Origin: Pleurodeles waltl
Taxonomy: Eukaryota; Chordata; Amphibia; Caudata; Salamandridae
Reading direction: 5' to 3'
Assembly: GCF_031143425.1 (NCBI RefSeq)
Contig: NC_090447.1
Coordinates: forward strand, 130,715,106 to 130,779,105
Length of the DNA: 64,000 bases
Part shown: piece by piece, positions 23,490-36,249 of the stretch
Numbering within the stretch: position 1 is the first letter of the stretch
Layout: every line of letters starts with the position of its first letter
Made by a program: the position numbers and the translations under genes
The notes under the pieces: model-generated
Databases searched by the model: none
What the model was told of the DNA's origin: nothing
The model's input: only the letters and a program-made list of their open reading frames with translations

Positions 23490-25388
23490 TGTAGGAAAGT
23501 ACCATCTTTGTTGGAATGTTACCCCCAAATTCTGCCTGTTTGTCAGTGTGTTTTTACTGTCTCACTGGGATCCTGCTAGTCAGGACTCCAGTACTCATAG
23601 TCTGTGGCCTATATGTCAGTATGCATGACTGTCTCACTGGAGTCCTGCTTATCAGGACTCCAGTGCTTATGCTCTCTATGTTTCCAAATGTGTCTCTATA
23701 GTCTAGTGACTACTTATTTCACTCCAGATTGACATACTGGACCCTCTTATAAGTCCCTAGTATATGGTACCTAGGCATTGGGGTTCCAGGAGATCCTTAT
23801 GGGCTGCAGCATTTCTTTTGCCACCAGAAGGAGCTCATACAAACACTTCTTCAGGACTGCCATTGCAGCCTGAGTGAAATAGTGTAAGCACTATTTCACA
23901 GCCATTTCACTGCACCAGGTAACCTATAAGTCAACTATATCTCTAACCTTCAGTTCCTGAAGGCTAAGTGCAAAGTTACTGTGTGTGAGGGAAACCCTGC
24001 ACTAGCAGAGGCGCCCCCACCTTATCCAGGACCAATTTTGCGGAATTCGTGAGGTGCATGCTATTATAAGTGTGCACTACATATAGTGAATACATATATG
24101 TTGCTTCACAATGGTAACCCCGAATATGGCCATGTAAGTTGTCTAAGATTGGGAAATTGTACCCCCAATCTAATTCTGGTATTGGGGGGTAATTCCATGC
24201 ACCCTGGGGGCTCCACCATGGACCCCCAGCACTGCCAAACCAGCTCTCTGAGGTTTCCACTGCAGCCCCAGCTGCTGCCACCTCACAGACAGGCTTCTGC
24301 CCTCCTGGGTCTTGAGCAGCTCAATCCCAGGAAGGCAGAACAATGCATTTCCTTTAGTAGAGGGGTGTTACATCCTCTCCCTTTGGAAATGGATGTTACA
24401 TGCATGTGAGGGGTATCCTCCCAGAGCCTCTGGAAATGCTTTGAAAGGCACAAACTGTGCCCGCCTTGCATATTCCAGTCTACTACACCGGTTCAGGGAC
24501 CCCCAGTCCCTGCTCTGGCGCAGAACTGGACCACCCTCCTGTCCATCGCCACCCCAGGGGTGGTGCCCAGAGTGTCCCTGGGTTCTGTCATCTTGTTTTC
24601 AGGATGGTCAGGGAACTCTGGGAGCATCAGAGTGGCCAGTGGCAACAGGTGATGTCAGAGACCCCTCCTGATAGGTGCTTACCTGGTAAGGTGACCAATC
24701 CCCCTCTCAGGGCTATTTAGGGTCTCTCCTCTGGGTGTTTCCTCAGATTCGGTTTTGCAAGACTCTAGAAGGAATCCTCTGCAACCTCTGCTTCCCCTTC
24801 TACTGATGGATGAACCACAGAACTGCTCCAGGAACTCTACAACTGCAACAAAGTATCCAAGAAGGCTACTGCAACTCTGTAACTTCAGCTCCTGCCAGCA
24901 ACTGCAACAGTTTCCAGGTCGTGCACACTTCGAGGACTGCCTGTCTTCATCCTGCACAGAAGGACCGAAGGAATCTCCCATGGAGTGACGGAGTCACTTT
25001 CCTGGTTCAGCAGGCACCTCTCTGCAGCGACGACTGATAGTCGGGGTCCCCTCTCCTGACGACAAGCGTGGATCCTGGAACACAGGTGGTGGACCGAAGA
25101 GACCCAGTCTGTCCAACGGTCCAACTGTACAAATTTGGTGGAAATAAGAGCTTGCTTCCCTGAGCCAGACAGTACCCCTGTGCACTGCAGTTTTTGCAGC
25201 TTGTAGGGCTTCTGTGCACTTCTCCAAGGAATCCTTTGTGCACAGCGTAGCTCAGGTCCCCAGCACTCTATCCTGTGACGCTTAGCTCCCTGAGTTGGTC
25301 TCTGGCGGCGTGGGATAAGGAATAACTGGACCTGGTATGAGGTGTTAGTGCCTTAGGTACCCACTACAAACCAGGCCAGCCTCCTACA
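23490..25388 (+). mobile_element. 1.9-kb solo LTR with TTGAG target duplication
   Basis: The element starts tgtaggaaagtacc and ends gcctcctaca, so its ends are inverted (TGTAGGA/TCCTACA) with TG...CA. A perfect 5-bp repeat TTGAG flanks it (23485-23489, 25389-25393). Internal short direct repeats occur near the start: 'gtctcactgg...tcctgct...tcaggactccagt' appears twice (23559-23600 and 23632-23668). Open frames of 75-119 codons in the GC-richer middle (24,086-25,240) occur on both strands and have no motif. No gag or pol. It is a solo LTR of a Ty3-type or related retrotransposon, judged by length, ends and TSD. Confidence 0.82.
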
Positions 25389-25393
25389 TTGAG

Positions 25394-26896
25394 TCAGCAA
25401 CACGTTGCTGGTTTGGGGCTTTTCACTCAAGGTGCCCTCGAAAAGACCCAGGATTTATTCTAATATGCCAAATGGTCAGAGCTCTCATCTTCCTCATGTC
25501 CATATATGAGTAGCAGATTTAGTTCAGGTTCAGCCAAAAACTGGATTGAATCTCCTACGCACGCATAAAAATAGAAATCCTGATAGTTCTAAAAGTTTGT
25601 CAAAAGGGGAAAATAGAGGGAAAGAAGGAAATGTTGTTTTCTAGCTTGGTCCTCTGGTCTGAACAGAAGGACTAGAGATGTCATAATATTCAGCTTGCTT
25701 ATACCTTCTCTCAAACACTACCTTCTTTTTCTTGTCACAGTCCTTAAAAATGAGGGTAAACCCCTTACTGACGGACATATAACAAATAAAACGTTATATT
25801 CTTTTCACAATGGCTCATTACACCAGTTAGGCTTCCCCCTACAATGGGGCTGCACAGGTCTCGACATCTAATGAGTTTTTAAAAGTTCTGATTGTAGTGG
25901 TGTTTGGCTGCTGTAAACACCCTTTTTTGGGTGGTCTTGCATGATAACAGTTGTCCTTTTTCTTTTTTCTTTGAATTTATGCATTATTTTGTAGCATCCT
26001 GGATCCCACAATGCAGTTTCCAGCTCACTGTACATATATCAATGGCATGTTGGTGTAGGATCACCCTAGGTGTGGCCATACCAAGCTGCCATATGCTAGT
26101 GCAGGTATTAGGATTGAGAGCACACCTTCCTGCCCCTGTTGATGTTGCTGGCAGTTTTGGCTCACATTTTTTAAATCCACTTCCTCTCTAGGACTAAATT
26201 GCTGATTACTTAGCCAATGATTGATTTCTTCCAGTCAGAACAGAGATCAAGGGAGGCTTGCTTCCTCCTCTTGCTACTTTAGCCCAATTACTCATGACGG
26301 TGGGTGGGCATGGTGAAGCTTGTGTCCTAGGGTGACTTTAAGGGAGAGAGGTTCTTCTACGCTTTCGTTGGATATTGGCTGCTGTCAGTTTTCGCCATTG
26401 TTTTGGGGAGTTTTTGGGGCGTGATTGAAGCTGAGTTTGGCTGGTTGAGACGGGTCTCAGGAAAAGATGCTCCATGTACTGAGAGGTCACTCCCCTCCTG
26501 CTGACACTTTGACCCCAGTGTCCTGGGATACTTGAGGATAGGCCAGGGCATGTTATTGTAACCCGAAGAGTTTGTGCCACAAACGTCTGCTCTTTAACTA
26601 AAGCAAATTATTGCGTCTACTGTCAATGGTGTACTGGAGTTTGTTGCCAGACTCTGCAAAGTTTAAACATATTTGGTTGGCTAACCCCTCTGAGGTGCAC
26701 TGCATTTCCTAAAGGTATTCTGCCAAACTTTTCTGGTGGAAGAGCATGCCCGGACTTTCGCCCTGATATTGGTTTGTACTACTTTCTCCTAACAATTGTT
26801 AATCAGCAGGAAATACAGAAAGACACTATCACTAAGACTGTGTGGTGTGAAGCTTTCTCAGTAGCACAATAGTATTGGACTAAGACCAATAAACTT
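25394..26896. other. No gene recognised
   Basis: Mixed-composition DNA with short frames on both strands. No terminal repeats or conserved motifs could be paired. Confidence 0.45.
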
Positions 26897-26901
26897 TACA
26901 A

Positions 26902-29263
26902 TGTAAAAAAGTGTCTACTTGAAGGATAGCACTTCTTGTCAGGGAGAAGCTTTCAAGACACTAAATTAACCTGAGCGAACCCCTGGCAACTATAGCACAC
27001 TCAAACAGAATTAGAAAAATAGAGTAGGATGTAATAAACATAATAACACACAAAAACAACAAAAAACAATAAGGGAAATTGGTGATAAGAGTTTGTCAAT
27101 TTTTAGGTGAAAGTATCACTGGTAGTCAAAAGTCACAGAAGAACAGGACCTACGCGTGATTTAAGGGAGGCCATGATGGAAAGCAGGTTCAATATACCAA
27201 GTGGATTGGTCCTGGTGAAAGCCTGGAAGTCTGACTTTGAAAAACTTTCTAAGTCACACTTAAGAAAGGAAATTTGTCATTTTTTAAAAATAAAAATCAT
27301 CTTCGCACAGGATATCTCCTGAAACCGTAGTTATGCTATGCAGCCAAAGTCCATATATGTGAACCAGGTTGGTCCTGCTGATGCTCTGGAGGTTTTGAGA
27401 TTTTTTGCTGGAACTTTTCCAAGTCTCAAATCATGGGACTGTGATTTTTTTTGGAAGTGCGGAGATCTACATATGGGATGAACATGATATTCAATCCTAC
27501 CCTGTGAAACTGCTGTTCAGATACTGTTCCTGGCAGGTCCCTCTGGAGCTCTGAAGCCTGTGAAGGAAAAGTTTTCAGTACTTTCCAGAGTTTCTTTTGG
27601 TTCCCAAACAACCAAAAGAGTACCCTTTTAAGACATCAAGGACCTCAGGTGAAGGCACTTAGAGACTCTCAGTGTACTAGGGAGAGGTCAACAGAAAAGT
27701 CTAGCCTAGGTCCATTGATACTGGTCAGCTGGGCAATTTTGGTTAAAAAGCCTCTTTCAGCTTGTTGTCTCCTTACAGCCAGACAGCAGGTCAGCGAACT
27801 GACCCATGGCGTCCACGTCTTTGTCCTGGATACAGGAGGAAGCAGGTCTAGTTCTTTAGGGCTCCTTTCAGGTCACAGACAGCATGTCCAGTCCTCTTCT
27901 GATCCACCGAAGGTCAAGAGATTGTTCTAAGAAGGGTGACTTGCAATGGTACATTTATGGTTGGTACTTGCTGGTAACTGAAGGTAACTTGAGCACTAAG
28001 TAACCAATGAGAGAAAAGTTCCCAAGCACTGGCCTTCCTACTTTTTGAGTAGTTCCTGTTTTCCGTACTGCAAACAGGCCCAAAATGCAATATGTCAGGA
28101 CAATCCAAAGATGTCCAAAGTCTTCAGCTTCACTAAATGTAGGCCCTGAAAGCTGGGCATGCAAATGGAAGTGCACTATAGAAAATGCTAGTGTCCTCCC
28201 ACATCTAACACTAAAATCCAGTTTAAAGCAGATCCACAATAAACAATGAGGCAGAAATCTGGAACAACAGAGCAGGATCTCTATCAACCAGGCAGGGCAT
28301 GCACAACAATTGTGATCTGATCCTGTATGATCCCTTTTAATGGCAGAGGAATTTTACATGTACGTCAGACAAGAGTTGACACTATGCTGACACAGGACTG
28401 GCAATAGCCCTCATCCTAACTGCCAAGCTGAGCTCAGAGAAGTCCTCCCTGCCCATTCATGCAGACTTCTCAATTAAAGTGGTCTACTCTATAGCTCCTG
28501 AAGGAATTTCACATATCATTGAAAGCTAAGTGCAGGCTGGCAGCTGCTGGAGAGCTAATGCAAATTAGCCTCCAAAAACTTTAGGTAGAGTAAAGGTAAC
28601 GTTTTAAAAGTTACTTTTCCTTAGTATTGATTAAAAATCTGACTTCACCTGTTAATTGGATTTTTAATAACTAATAAAAATAGTGGTAAAATATTTCTTT
28701 CATCTGGTTGCCAAATTTAAATAGCAATATTAATATTTGAATCTGTACTCTTTTTTCCTATATGGGACAGCCAGGCATGCCACAGTGAAAGTAGCTTTGG
28801 AACCTTGTCCTTGTAGAGACATGGTGATATTATTTTTATACATGTCACACGCTTCAGAAAACAATGCACCCAACCTAGTGGGCTACCAGTCTTATCTAGG
28901 GGTTACAGATTAACATTCAAAACAAGGTCTTTGCCTGTCAGGAATGATTATTTTGACAGGTCGCACTACAGGTTTTACACTGCAGCAGTCTATGCTACAT
29001 AGGTAGGCCTGATGCCATGTTTTGTAGAGCCATTCTGTGGATGACACATTAGGTGCTGCAGTCCATGGGTGGAATTTAACTTCAAGGCTTGGGAACATTT
29101 TCGTCACCACACTCTAGGGACTTATAAGCAAGATATATGTGTCAGTTAATAATAGAACTCTTTACTTTTTGTTGCGAGCAGGATAAAGTGCACAGAGTTC
29201 AAGCACTAGCAAAAATAGGTTCTAGCAGACAGATGACCACATAGAAAAGGGAGATTTTCTACA
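26902..29263 (-). mobile_element. Probable LTR on the minus strand (interrupted at its start by another LTR)
   Basis: Read on the minus strand the segment starts tgtagaaaatctccc and ends cacttttttaca, giving TG...CA and short inverted termini. Its internal landmarks follow the same order as the other long LTRs here: 'ctctgtgcactttatcctgct' near the start, 'cttataagtccctag', a TTGTTGTTTTT-rich stretch, and 'gtgtgctatagttgccagg' near the end. No matching target duplication was found (left flank tacaa), so it may be the 3' LTR of a longer element whose internal part lay to the right, or a truncated copy. The neighbouring LTR at 29268-31391 was inserted at its very edge. Confidence 0.5.
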
Positions 29264-29267
29264 CCTA

Positions 29268-31391
29268 TGTTAGAAATTGAGTTATTGGTTAGTTGGGTTG
29301 TGAGCCCTGGTCAAGCAGCAGCCACAATCCTAGTCATTGTAAGGCACAAGCAAACCCCAAATAAACCTGTGCTCAACCCACTGATAGCTTAGCACAGTGC
29401 AATCAGGCTTAACTTAAAGGCAATGAGTAAAGTATGTGTACAACACTTCAAACAGTAATACAGTGAAAACACCACACATACAGTCAAAATGGAGCTGAAT
29501 GTAATAACTAAAATAAGTGCAAAACAACAAAAATCCAATAAGTAGAACTGGAGTTATTAAGTATTAAGGAATAAACTGTAAAATAGCGCCGACAAGTAGA
29601 AAGCACCAACTGCGGCTAGCTGGATCAGGTCAAACTCAAAAGATTAGGCTGACTACAATGGAGTGCGAGTTGGATGCAGTCTCAGATTAGTCCCGCTGAA
29701 GATTTCCCTTCTCAGGTTTTGTGCCAGGTGTGCTGTTCATGTTGGAGAGGACCTCAGGGTGCAAAGAGTGAGTGGTGATCGCATTGAACAAAGAATAGGC
29801 TGGGCATCGCAGACGGGCAGACTGGAGTCTCACATTGGCGGTTCTCCACAGGTGATCGATGCTTGCTGTGAGAAGAGACTGGCTCATGGCGGCTCTTGCT
29901 GAACTTCTGTGTGAGCAGCGTGGTCTCGGTGTGAATGGGCTGATTTAATGCCATGAAGAGCCCAAGTTCTTGATTTGAGCCACACCAAAGGCTAGGATGT
30001 GAGAGGCACCACTTGGGGGTCAGGAACTCCATGCAGCAGGGTAAAGGAGCTGTGTGGGGAGCCTTTTAAATCCCTGATACTCAGATCAGGCGGTGAGAAG
30101 ACTAGCCCACGGAGTCACTCTGGGGTCCTGGGACCAAGATGAAGTAGCAGGTCCAGTTCTTCTTTCTCAGGCAAGATGGAGGCAGCAGCTCAGCACAGCA
30201 GAGCAGAAGTTCCTTTAGAGCAGCAATCCAGCAGAGTGGCAGTCCTTGTAGCAGCACAGCAGTCCTTCTTCCTGGCAGAGAATTCACAGGTCCAGAAGTG
30301 CAGTCAGAAGATGACTGAGGTCCCCTTTCTATAACCTGGTGTCCAGGTTCTTGAAGGTGGGAGGAGATTGCGGACAGTATATTTGAATTGCATGGAATTT
30401 CCTACCCTCTCTTCCTTGACTCTAAGCTGGCTGCAGTACCAATATGTGGTTGTCAGTTCCTTTGTGTGAAGGTAGAGAAAAGGCTATTCAATTGCAAGTG
30501 GGGCAGTGCTAAGCTTCACCCCTCCTTCCTGCCAGCAGATGGCCCATTCAGGCCTACCTAAGTCCACCACTGTGTGACTGTCTGGGAGGAATTGACAAAG
30601 CCTAACTGTCAGTTACACCCAGTCATGTGACCCAAGACAGGCTACAGGAACAAAATGGCTGAGGCAAGAAAATATCAACTTTCTGAAAGTAGCATTTTTA
30701 GAATTGAAGTTTAAAATCCAACTTCACCATAAGTTAGGATTTTATATTGTAATTCCAGAGACACCAAACATGGTCCGGTCATCTCTTTCCATTTGGAAAT
30801 TACACTTGTAAAAGGTAATAAGGCATCCTCAACATTATCCTAATGAAGAGGCAGGCCTTGCAAAAGTAAAAAACAAATGTAAGGGTTTTTCAATACCAAG
30901 ACATGTAAAACCTGAAAGCAGATGTCCACCTTTTATAAATACATTGTCCCTGCCTTTTCAGCTGTCCAGGTCATATCCTAGGTGTGACATATGTATTGAA
31001 AAGGAAGGTTTGAGGCTAGGTCAACATGGCAGCTTAGACATCACACACAGGCTCTGCAATAGCAGGCCTAAGACATGTTTAAAGGGCTACCTAAATGGGT
31101 GGCACAATCAGTGCTACAGACCCACTAGTAGCACTTAATTTACAGGCCCATGGCACATGTAGCGTTATTTTATTAGGGACCTATGAGTAAATTAAATATA
31201 TCAGTTGGGTATAAGCCAATCCCACCATGCTTTAAGGAGAGAGCACAAGCATTTTAGCACTGGTTAGCAGTGGAAAAGTTGACAGATTCCTAAGGCGAAC
31301 AAAAACAAATTCAGCAAAAAGTGGAAGGCAAAAGGCAAAAAGTTTGAAGGCGACCCTGTTGAGAGGGCAGTTTGAACATGACCCCCATACA
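29268..31391 (-). mobile_element. 2.1-kb solo LTR on the minus strand with ACCTA target duplication
   Basis: On the plus strand the boundaries are tgttagaaattgag at the left and gacccccataca at the right, with a perfect 5-bp repeat ACCTA outside (29263-29267, 31392-31396). On the minus strand it contains the same ordered landmarks as the LTR at 12479: 'ccactgctaaccagtgctaaa', 'cctgtaaattaagtgctactagtggg', 'aggcctgctattgcagagcctgtgtgtg', and an end of the form 'gttgagcacaggttta...tttctaaca'. No internal genes. It lies abutting the LTR at 26902-29263 and is probably the later arrival. Confidence 0.78.
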
Positions 31392-31396
31392 ACCTA

Positions 31397-31840
31397 GAGT
31401 CAGGGGAGACTAAGCAATACCTTGATGGACTTCCCTGTTTAGGCAATAAAACATAGGCACTGGCCCTATATTGCAGAGGTCTGTGCCAGCTCTGTGCCCC
31501 CCTAAATGCAGTTGTATCCCTCTGTCTGCACTCTCTTTAGCCACTGAATTGACCCAAGGGGAAACCTTCTCCTCACCTGTGGATCCCATCTGTGCAGCAC
31601 CTAACCTGAATTTGCTCACAGATGCATCCCAATCGGCAGACAGTACCCCCATGGCCAGCAAAGTGAGGTTGCCCATTCTACCCTTTGGATCAGACACAAT
31701 GGTTTAGGGAAGACCCTGTAGAGAGGGCCAGGTCCCACGACCTAAATACTTCACTTCTTTATTTTTCCTTACATTCAGCATCTTGCTTGTATTTTTTTCC
31801 CTCCCTGGTTTCCGTTTTCAGGTTTGGGTACCTACCCAAA
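31397..31840. other. Unassigned retroelement-like DNA
   Basis: No gene. Small motif-free frames exist on both strands. Near 31,705-31,740 the minus strand reads cctggccctctctacagggt, resembling the start of the LTR at 40773 (cctggccctttctgcagggt), so this may be further LTR-retrotransposon DNA. Confidence 0.35.
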
Positions 31841-32240
31841 GCACACAGACCGATCCGCACACACCCAACACAACAGAGAGCAGCACACACAGACACAAGC
31901 ACCACAAAATACACTGGTATGCAAGCAGACAACAGACACCCACAGACACATCAGTCACCACTTCCCCACACACCCCCACCATCCCACTGGCCCACACAAG
32001 ACATCAATCATACCCACAGACACCACCCCAAAAGAACACACTGACATCCACCACAATCACCATACCCACAGACACCACCAAAACAGATACACAGACATCA
32101 CCACATCCAGCATACCTGCAGACACCACCAAAACAGATACACACACATCCACCACTCCATCCCCTAGCACCTCCACATCACAGCCCCCAAGACACACAAA
32201 CACACACATTCACCCATGCAACAGACACCACCCAAACATA
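31841..32240 (+). repeat. CA-rich simple/tandem tract with near-repeats
   Basis: The sequence is dominated by CACA and CAGACACCAC motifs. 'cagacaccaccaaaacagat' occurs twice (near 32078 and 32120), with further imperfect versions at 31927 and 32057. Three overlapping frames of 119-152 codons cross it; they are Thr/His/Pro-rich and are explained by composition. It resembles the CA-rich leader upstream of the Myb gene in Harbinger B (60,600-60,870), but no coding or terminal signals link them. Confidence 0.6.
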
Positions 32241-34887
32241 AACATTCCTCCCTCAATCACACATCCATGACGTCCACACCAACACAGCAGACAACACTCT
32301 CTTGACTTCCAAATCCCCACCCCTTCTGCTGACTGTCCTTGTGTACCTAAGAAAGTTTGTTGTTTGAACTTGACCTTTTCCCTATTTCTTCCACCCCATC
32401 CCAACCCCTCTCTTCTACCTCCAAGTCCTCCTCTGTCACTCCTGCCCCCGTGCAACCACCCATTCCTCCCTCCAAGAATGCTTTTTAAATTTAATTTTAA
32501 TTTCCTTTTTTTGGGGGGGTTTTCAGATCGTTTCTTCTTTAAACACTTTTTAGGTTTTTTATTGGTCCTAGATACTTTGCATTGCTTTGCAGGATCTCTA
32601 CTGGATTTGTTTTATTTTTGCATGTTTTTTGTGGCTTTTTGGAAATTGTTTTCCCCATTTTGGGTGGATTGCTATTTTCGACTACATGGATACAAAGGAA
32701 GACCTGCAACTACAAAATAGTAATTGTTTTTATTTCATTTCTTTAGGAACCATTCTTCTTCATTGATGCTCCGCATGAATTACAACTTGAAGAATCTCAA
32801 ATAGTTTGATTACATGAGTCGACACAGGATGAAATGCAATGTCTTGACATGACTTGCTAGTTCCTATGCTAATGACCTCCTAGTGAAACACAATGATGGA
32901 AAATGCACTCATGGAGGACATATCTATAAACAATTAAATGTATTAGGAAGAATATCAGTTTATTTGGCCGTTTGCGTAAGTCTATGTGTCCCACGTATTT
33001 TTGTATTGTAGGACTTTTTACTAGAAAGTGAGGTAAGTTGCTGGACACATTGTGGTGGACAAATGGTGAATAGTTGCCCTGTTTTCAAGCGGCAAGTGGG
33101 AAAACAGACAAAACAATCAAGTGGGGATGGAGGCAAGCAAAATAGGAGAACATGAAATTCAAGCCCACCGTCCGCCCCTTCTGTTCCTCTTCAAGAGGGG
33201 GATGGAAGGGTAATTTGTTTACATTGCAGACTAACCAAATAAATGTTTGTCTGAAAGAGTGCATCACCAAAAAATTGTAATTAGCACTTTAATTTAATCA
33301 TCAAGAATTAGCTAAGCAAAACTATGAATCAAATGTGGATGAATAGAGGTGCTGTTGTTTGTGGGCAACAATTACAGTGGCACTGGTAGAAATCAGGTAT
33401 CTGAGATGTCACTCACTAATCAAATAAAAATAAAAATGCTAACAAGTATTATAAAATAAGGCAAATCTACTTTCGTATACTTGGAGACACTCAAATTATG
33501 TGGTTTTTCCTACGATGACCAGCGTTCGGGACACAGACATCCTTTTCACCTGACTACTAGTACACCGCCCGTTCATTGGGTCCACTGGGCCATACAATGG
33601 CTCAGGGAAAAGAAAATGTGCCCCCTCCCCTTTTATTAAAATAGGGCCCCAGAGGTTGAGGCCCCCCAGGGCCTGATAAAGGCTCAGGGAGGGGGGGGCA
33701 AGTAACACCACCTCACCCTTTACTTAAATGCAGCCCTTGGGGCTAGGGTTCCTGGAGTCAGAGAAAGGCTCCGGGGAGGGTCACAAGCCCCCTCTTCAAA
33801 AAATTATCAAATTTGTGACACTTGGGCTATATCCACCTGGGCATGACCTTTTTAGGCAATTTTGTGGTAAAATATTTAGAAAAAGTACTTGGCCCCTCTG
33901 AGACCCGCCACCACGCCAAGGAGAGCAGAATATCCCTAGCCTGTCCCCTCGTTTGTTTTTTACACTTTTGTCAGGATGGGGGACTGACTCCCTGAGTCCT
34001 AAAATGTCTGCCATCACACCTATGTTGATGTGGTGGCAGCCAATCAGATCTTATCTTACGATCTGTCATCTCCGCGGATCCTCAGAGGTGTAAAATACCT
34101 ATATGTTACAAACCTTACTATCTCTAAATCTACTGAATGCAATTACTCAATGTCACAAAAATGTGCTTTTTGGACGAAGATCTAGACTTCTGCCAAATTT
34201 TGTGTAATTCCATTCAGTCATTGTCGCTGTAGCTCTGTCCAATTTTCCTATGGTAAAATAAATGGGAAAATGCGCTTCGCACCAGTCCCCCATTATCTCA
34301 GCTCCCACTTGATGGATTGCTCCAAAACTTTCCAGTAAGGAGCTAAGGTGGATAAACCCTTTTTGGAATGTTTCATGAAGATTTGTCAAACACTACAAAA
34401 AGGTATTAGCAGACAAAAATATGCTTTTCCTATAAAAACATGTTCCTAACTATAACTACCCTTTTGTGACCACCACTGAGTAATACATTACATTACACAA
34501 TGGAAAAAGGGAGAGACATATTTGGTTCACATTGATAGTTGTATTTTATGTTACAGAAGAAATGCTCTTATGTATTCAAAGTACATATTGTGGCATAGTA
34601 ACAGCTGTATTTAAAAGACAGGTTTCTACCCCTTTATTCTTGAGACAAAATATGAGATAGATTTATGTGTTAATGTTTCCATAATTTATTTTACTGCACA
34701 TCAGGAAGGGAATCCATCATGAGGTCCAGGTGAGGGCACTATGTACCATGTATGGGCCTTTTGTATCCCCTTTCCCCCACGCCCTTGGATGTTTGCTTTG
34801 AAATAGCAAAGACTAGAGAGCTAGGTGGACAAGATAAAGGAACAATAGACTCCTGACAAGCCTGCAGAGGACCTATGAGTCTGACAC
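32241..34887. other. No gene recognised; C- and T-rich tracts, unclassified repeat-like DNA
   Basis: 32,380-32,480 is C/T-rich and 32,480-32,700 T-rich. The 118-codon frame at 32364-32720 is low-complexity Phe/Leu/Pro coding by chance. 33,490-34,450 contains many short homopurine and homopyrimidine runs (for example a G-run at 33,690) and a minus-strand 78-codon frame at 34153-34389 with no known motif. I believe it is an old repeat but cannot show a second copy in the window. Confidence 0.4.
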
Positions 34888-34890
34888 TGA

Positions 34891-35413
34891 GGCACTCATT
34901 ATGAGTTCGGTGGGCACCAGAGGCCGCCCACCAAACTCATTCGCAAGGAAGACCGCCACGCCACTCTTCCACCCTCCTGCCGTATTAAGAGTTCCCCACT
35001 GGGCCGGTGGACAGAAACAGCATTTCCACTCATCGGCCCAGTGGGGAACAGGGCCTTAACATTGAGCCGGCGACAATATGGCAGTGCCCGTAATTCGGGC
35101 AGTGAAAAGCACACAGGGCTGTCTATGGGGGCCCCTGCACTGCCCATGCCCATGGGCCCTCAGCACTCCCTTTCTGCCAGCCTTTGAATGGCGGTGCTAC
35201 CGCCATGCAAAGGCTGACAGAAAGAGGACTCGTAATCCTCAGGGCACGGAGACCGCCGGCACCGCCAGGCTGTTGGTTGGCAGCAACATGGCGGTGTCGG
35301 CAGTCCAACTGTGGCAGCTCTGTAATGTGGAGGCCGGACCGCTGCTTTGTCGGCGGTCTGACCTCCACCACTTCCCTGGTGGTCTCATTTCCGCCAGGGT
35401 CTTAATGAGGCTC
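34891..35413. mobile_element. 523-bp Harbinger-type MITE with TGA target duplication
   Basis: The left end ggcactcattatgag and the inverted right end gagcctcattaagac are similar to the left end of Harbinger A (ggacctcattatgag, 44747). TGA flanks it on both sides (34888-34890, 35414-35416). The body is GC-rich and hairpin-rich: arms at 35171-35195 and 35199-35223 pair over about 23 of 25 bp with a 3-nt loop, and a further pair (gttccccactgggcc/ggcccagtggggaac) lies at about 34993-35050. Overlapping 73-112-codon frames are compositional. It is plausibly mobilised by Harbinger A-like transposase, given the shared end. Confidence 0.78.
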
Positions 35414-35416
35414 TGA

Positions 35417-36249
35417 GTAACTGAGAGTCCTTGATAATCCCCCTCAAAAAAGATCCTTGCCCTGAATGTGGTAGCAATAAGCATATTTATATATTCCAAC
35501 TTTAGTCTTGAGAGTAACATGCAGAGAACCTGTTTTATCCCAGCCTTACTGCATCCGTACTCAAGAGGGAGGGTGGGGTAAAGAGATGATCTTGCATGCT
35601 ATAGTTGAATCTCATTTATTGACTTGTGACAGAGAGCAAACTGAGCCAATAAAAAGGAGCATATTATCTGTGTAGGTTGGGAAAAAACAAGGTCTGAGTG
35701 AAAAATGCCTGAACCCGTATACCATTCTTTCATAATATATGGTGGCAAAGCATGGAATAAAACATATCAACTTCATGGATCTAGTTTCCACTTTTGACTA
35801 TAGATAGATAACTGTTAGGACTGGTTGAAATTTAAATTACATCAGTGTAATTTGCATAATTTTAGGAATTTCACACTATGCTTTTAATGCAAAATTCACA
35901 AAATGATGCCACTTCATGTAATTATGCGCCATTGGAGAAAAAATATGTCCTCATGCCAAATATTGACACGAGGACACATTTTGCACTAAAATATAGTGTA
36001 AGTGGCAGAATGGCATACCATTGAATTTCATACAATTGTGCTGAATGGAATTTCCGTGCAATTACAGGAAAGCAAATTACTTAAATTTTGAACATCCCTT
36101 TTAACAGTGACCAATTGTGAAAAAGTCTTGCCGATCAGGTACTTTGGTTGATTTTTCTGTCCATAATTCACTTACACGTCTCAAAGCAGTTGTAAGATTT
36201 GGTCCAACCTGAAAATAATTTGATATTTACTATCTCGCCAAAGGGTTCT
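35417..36249. other. No gene recognised
   Basis: AT-rich DNA with frequent stops; no repeats paired. Confidence 0.5.

Noticed and set aside
31783..32270. Three overlapping frames of 119-152 codons rich in Thr, His and Pro
   Set aside because: CA-rich low-complexity DNA has few stops in any frame; no domain or start context supports a gene.
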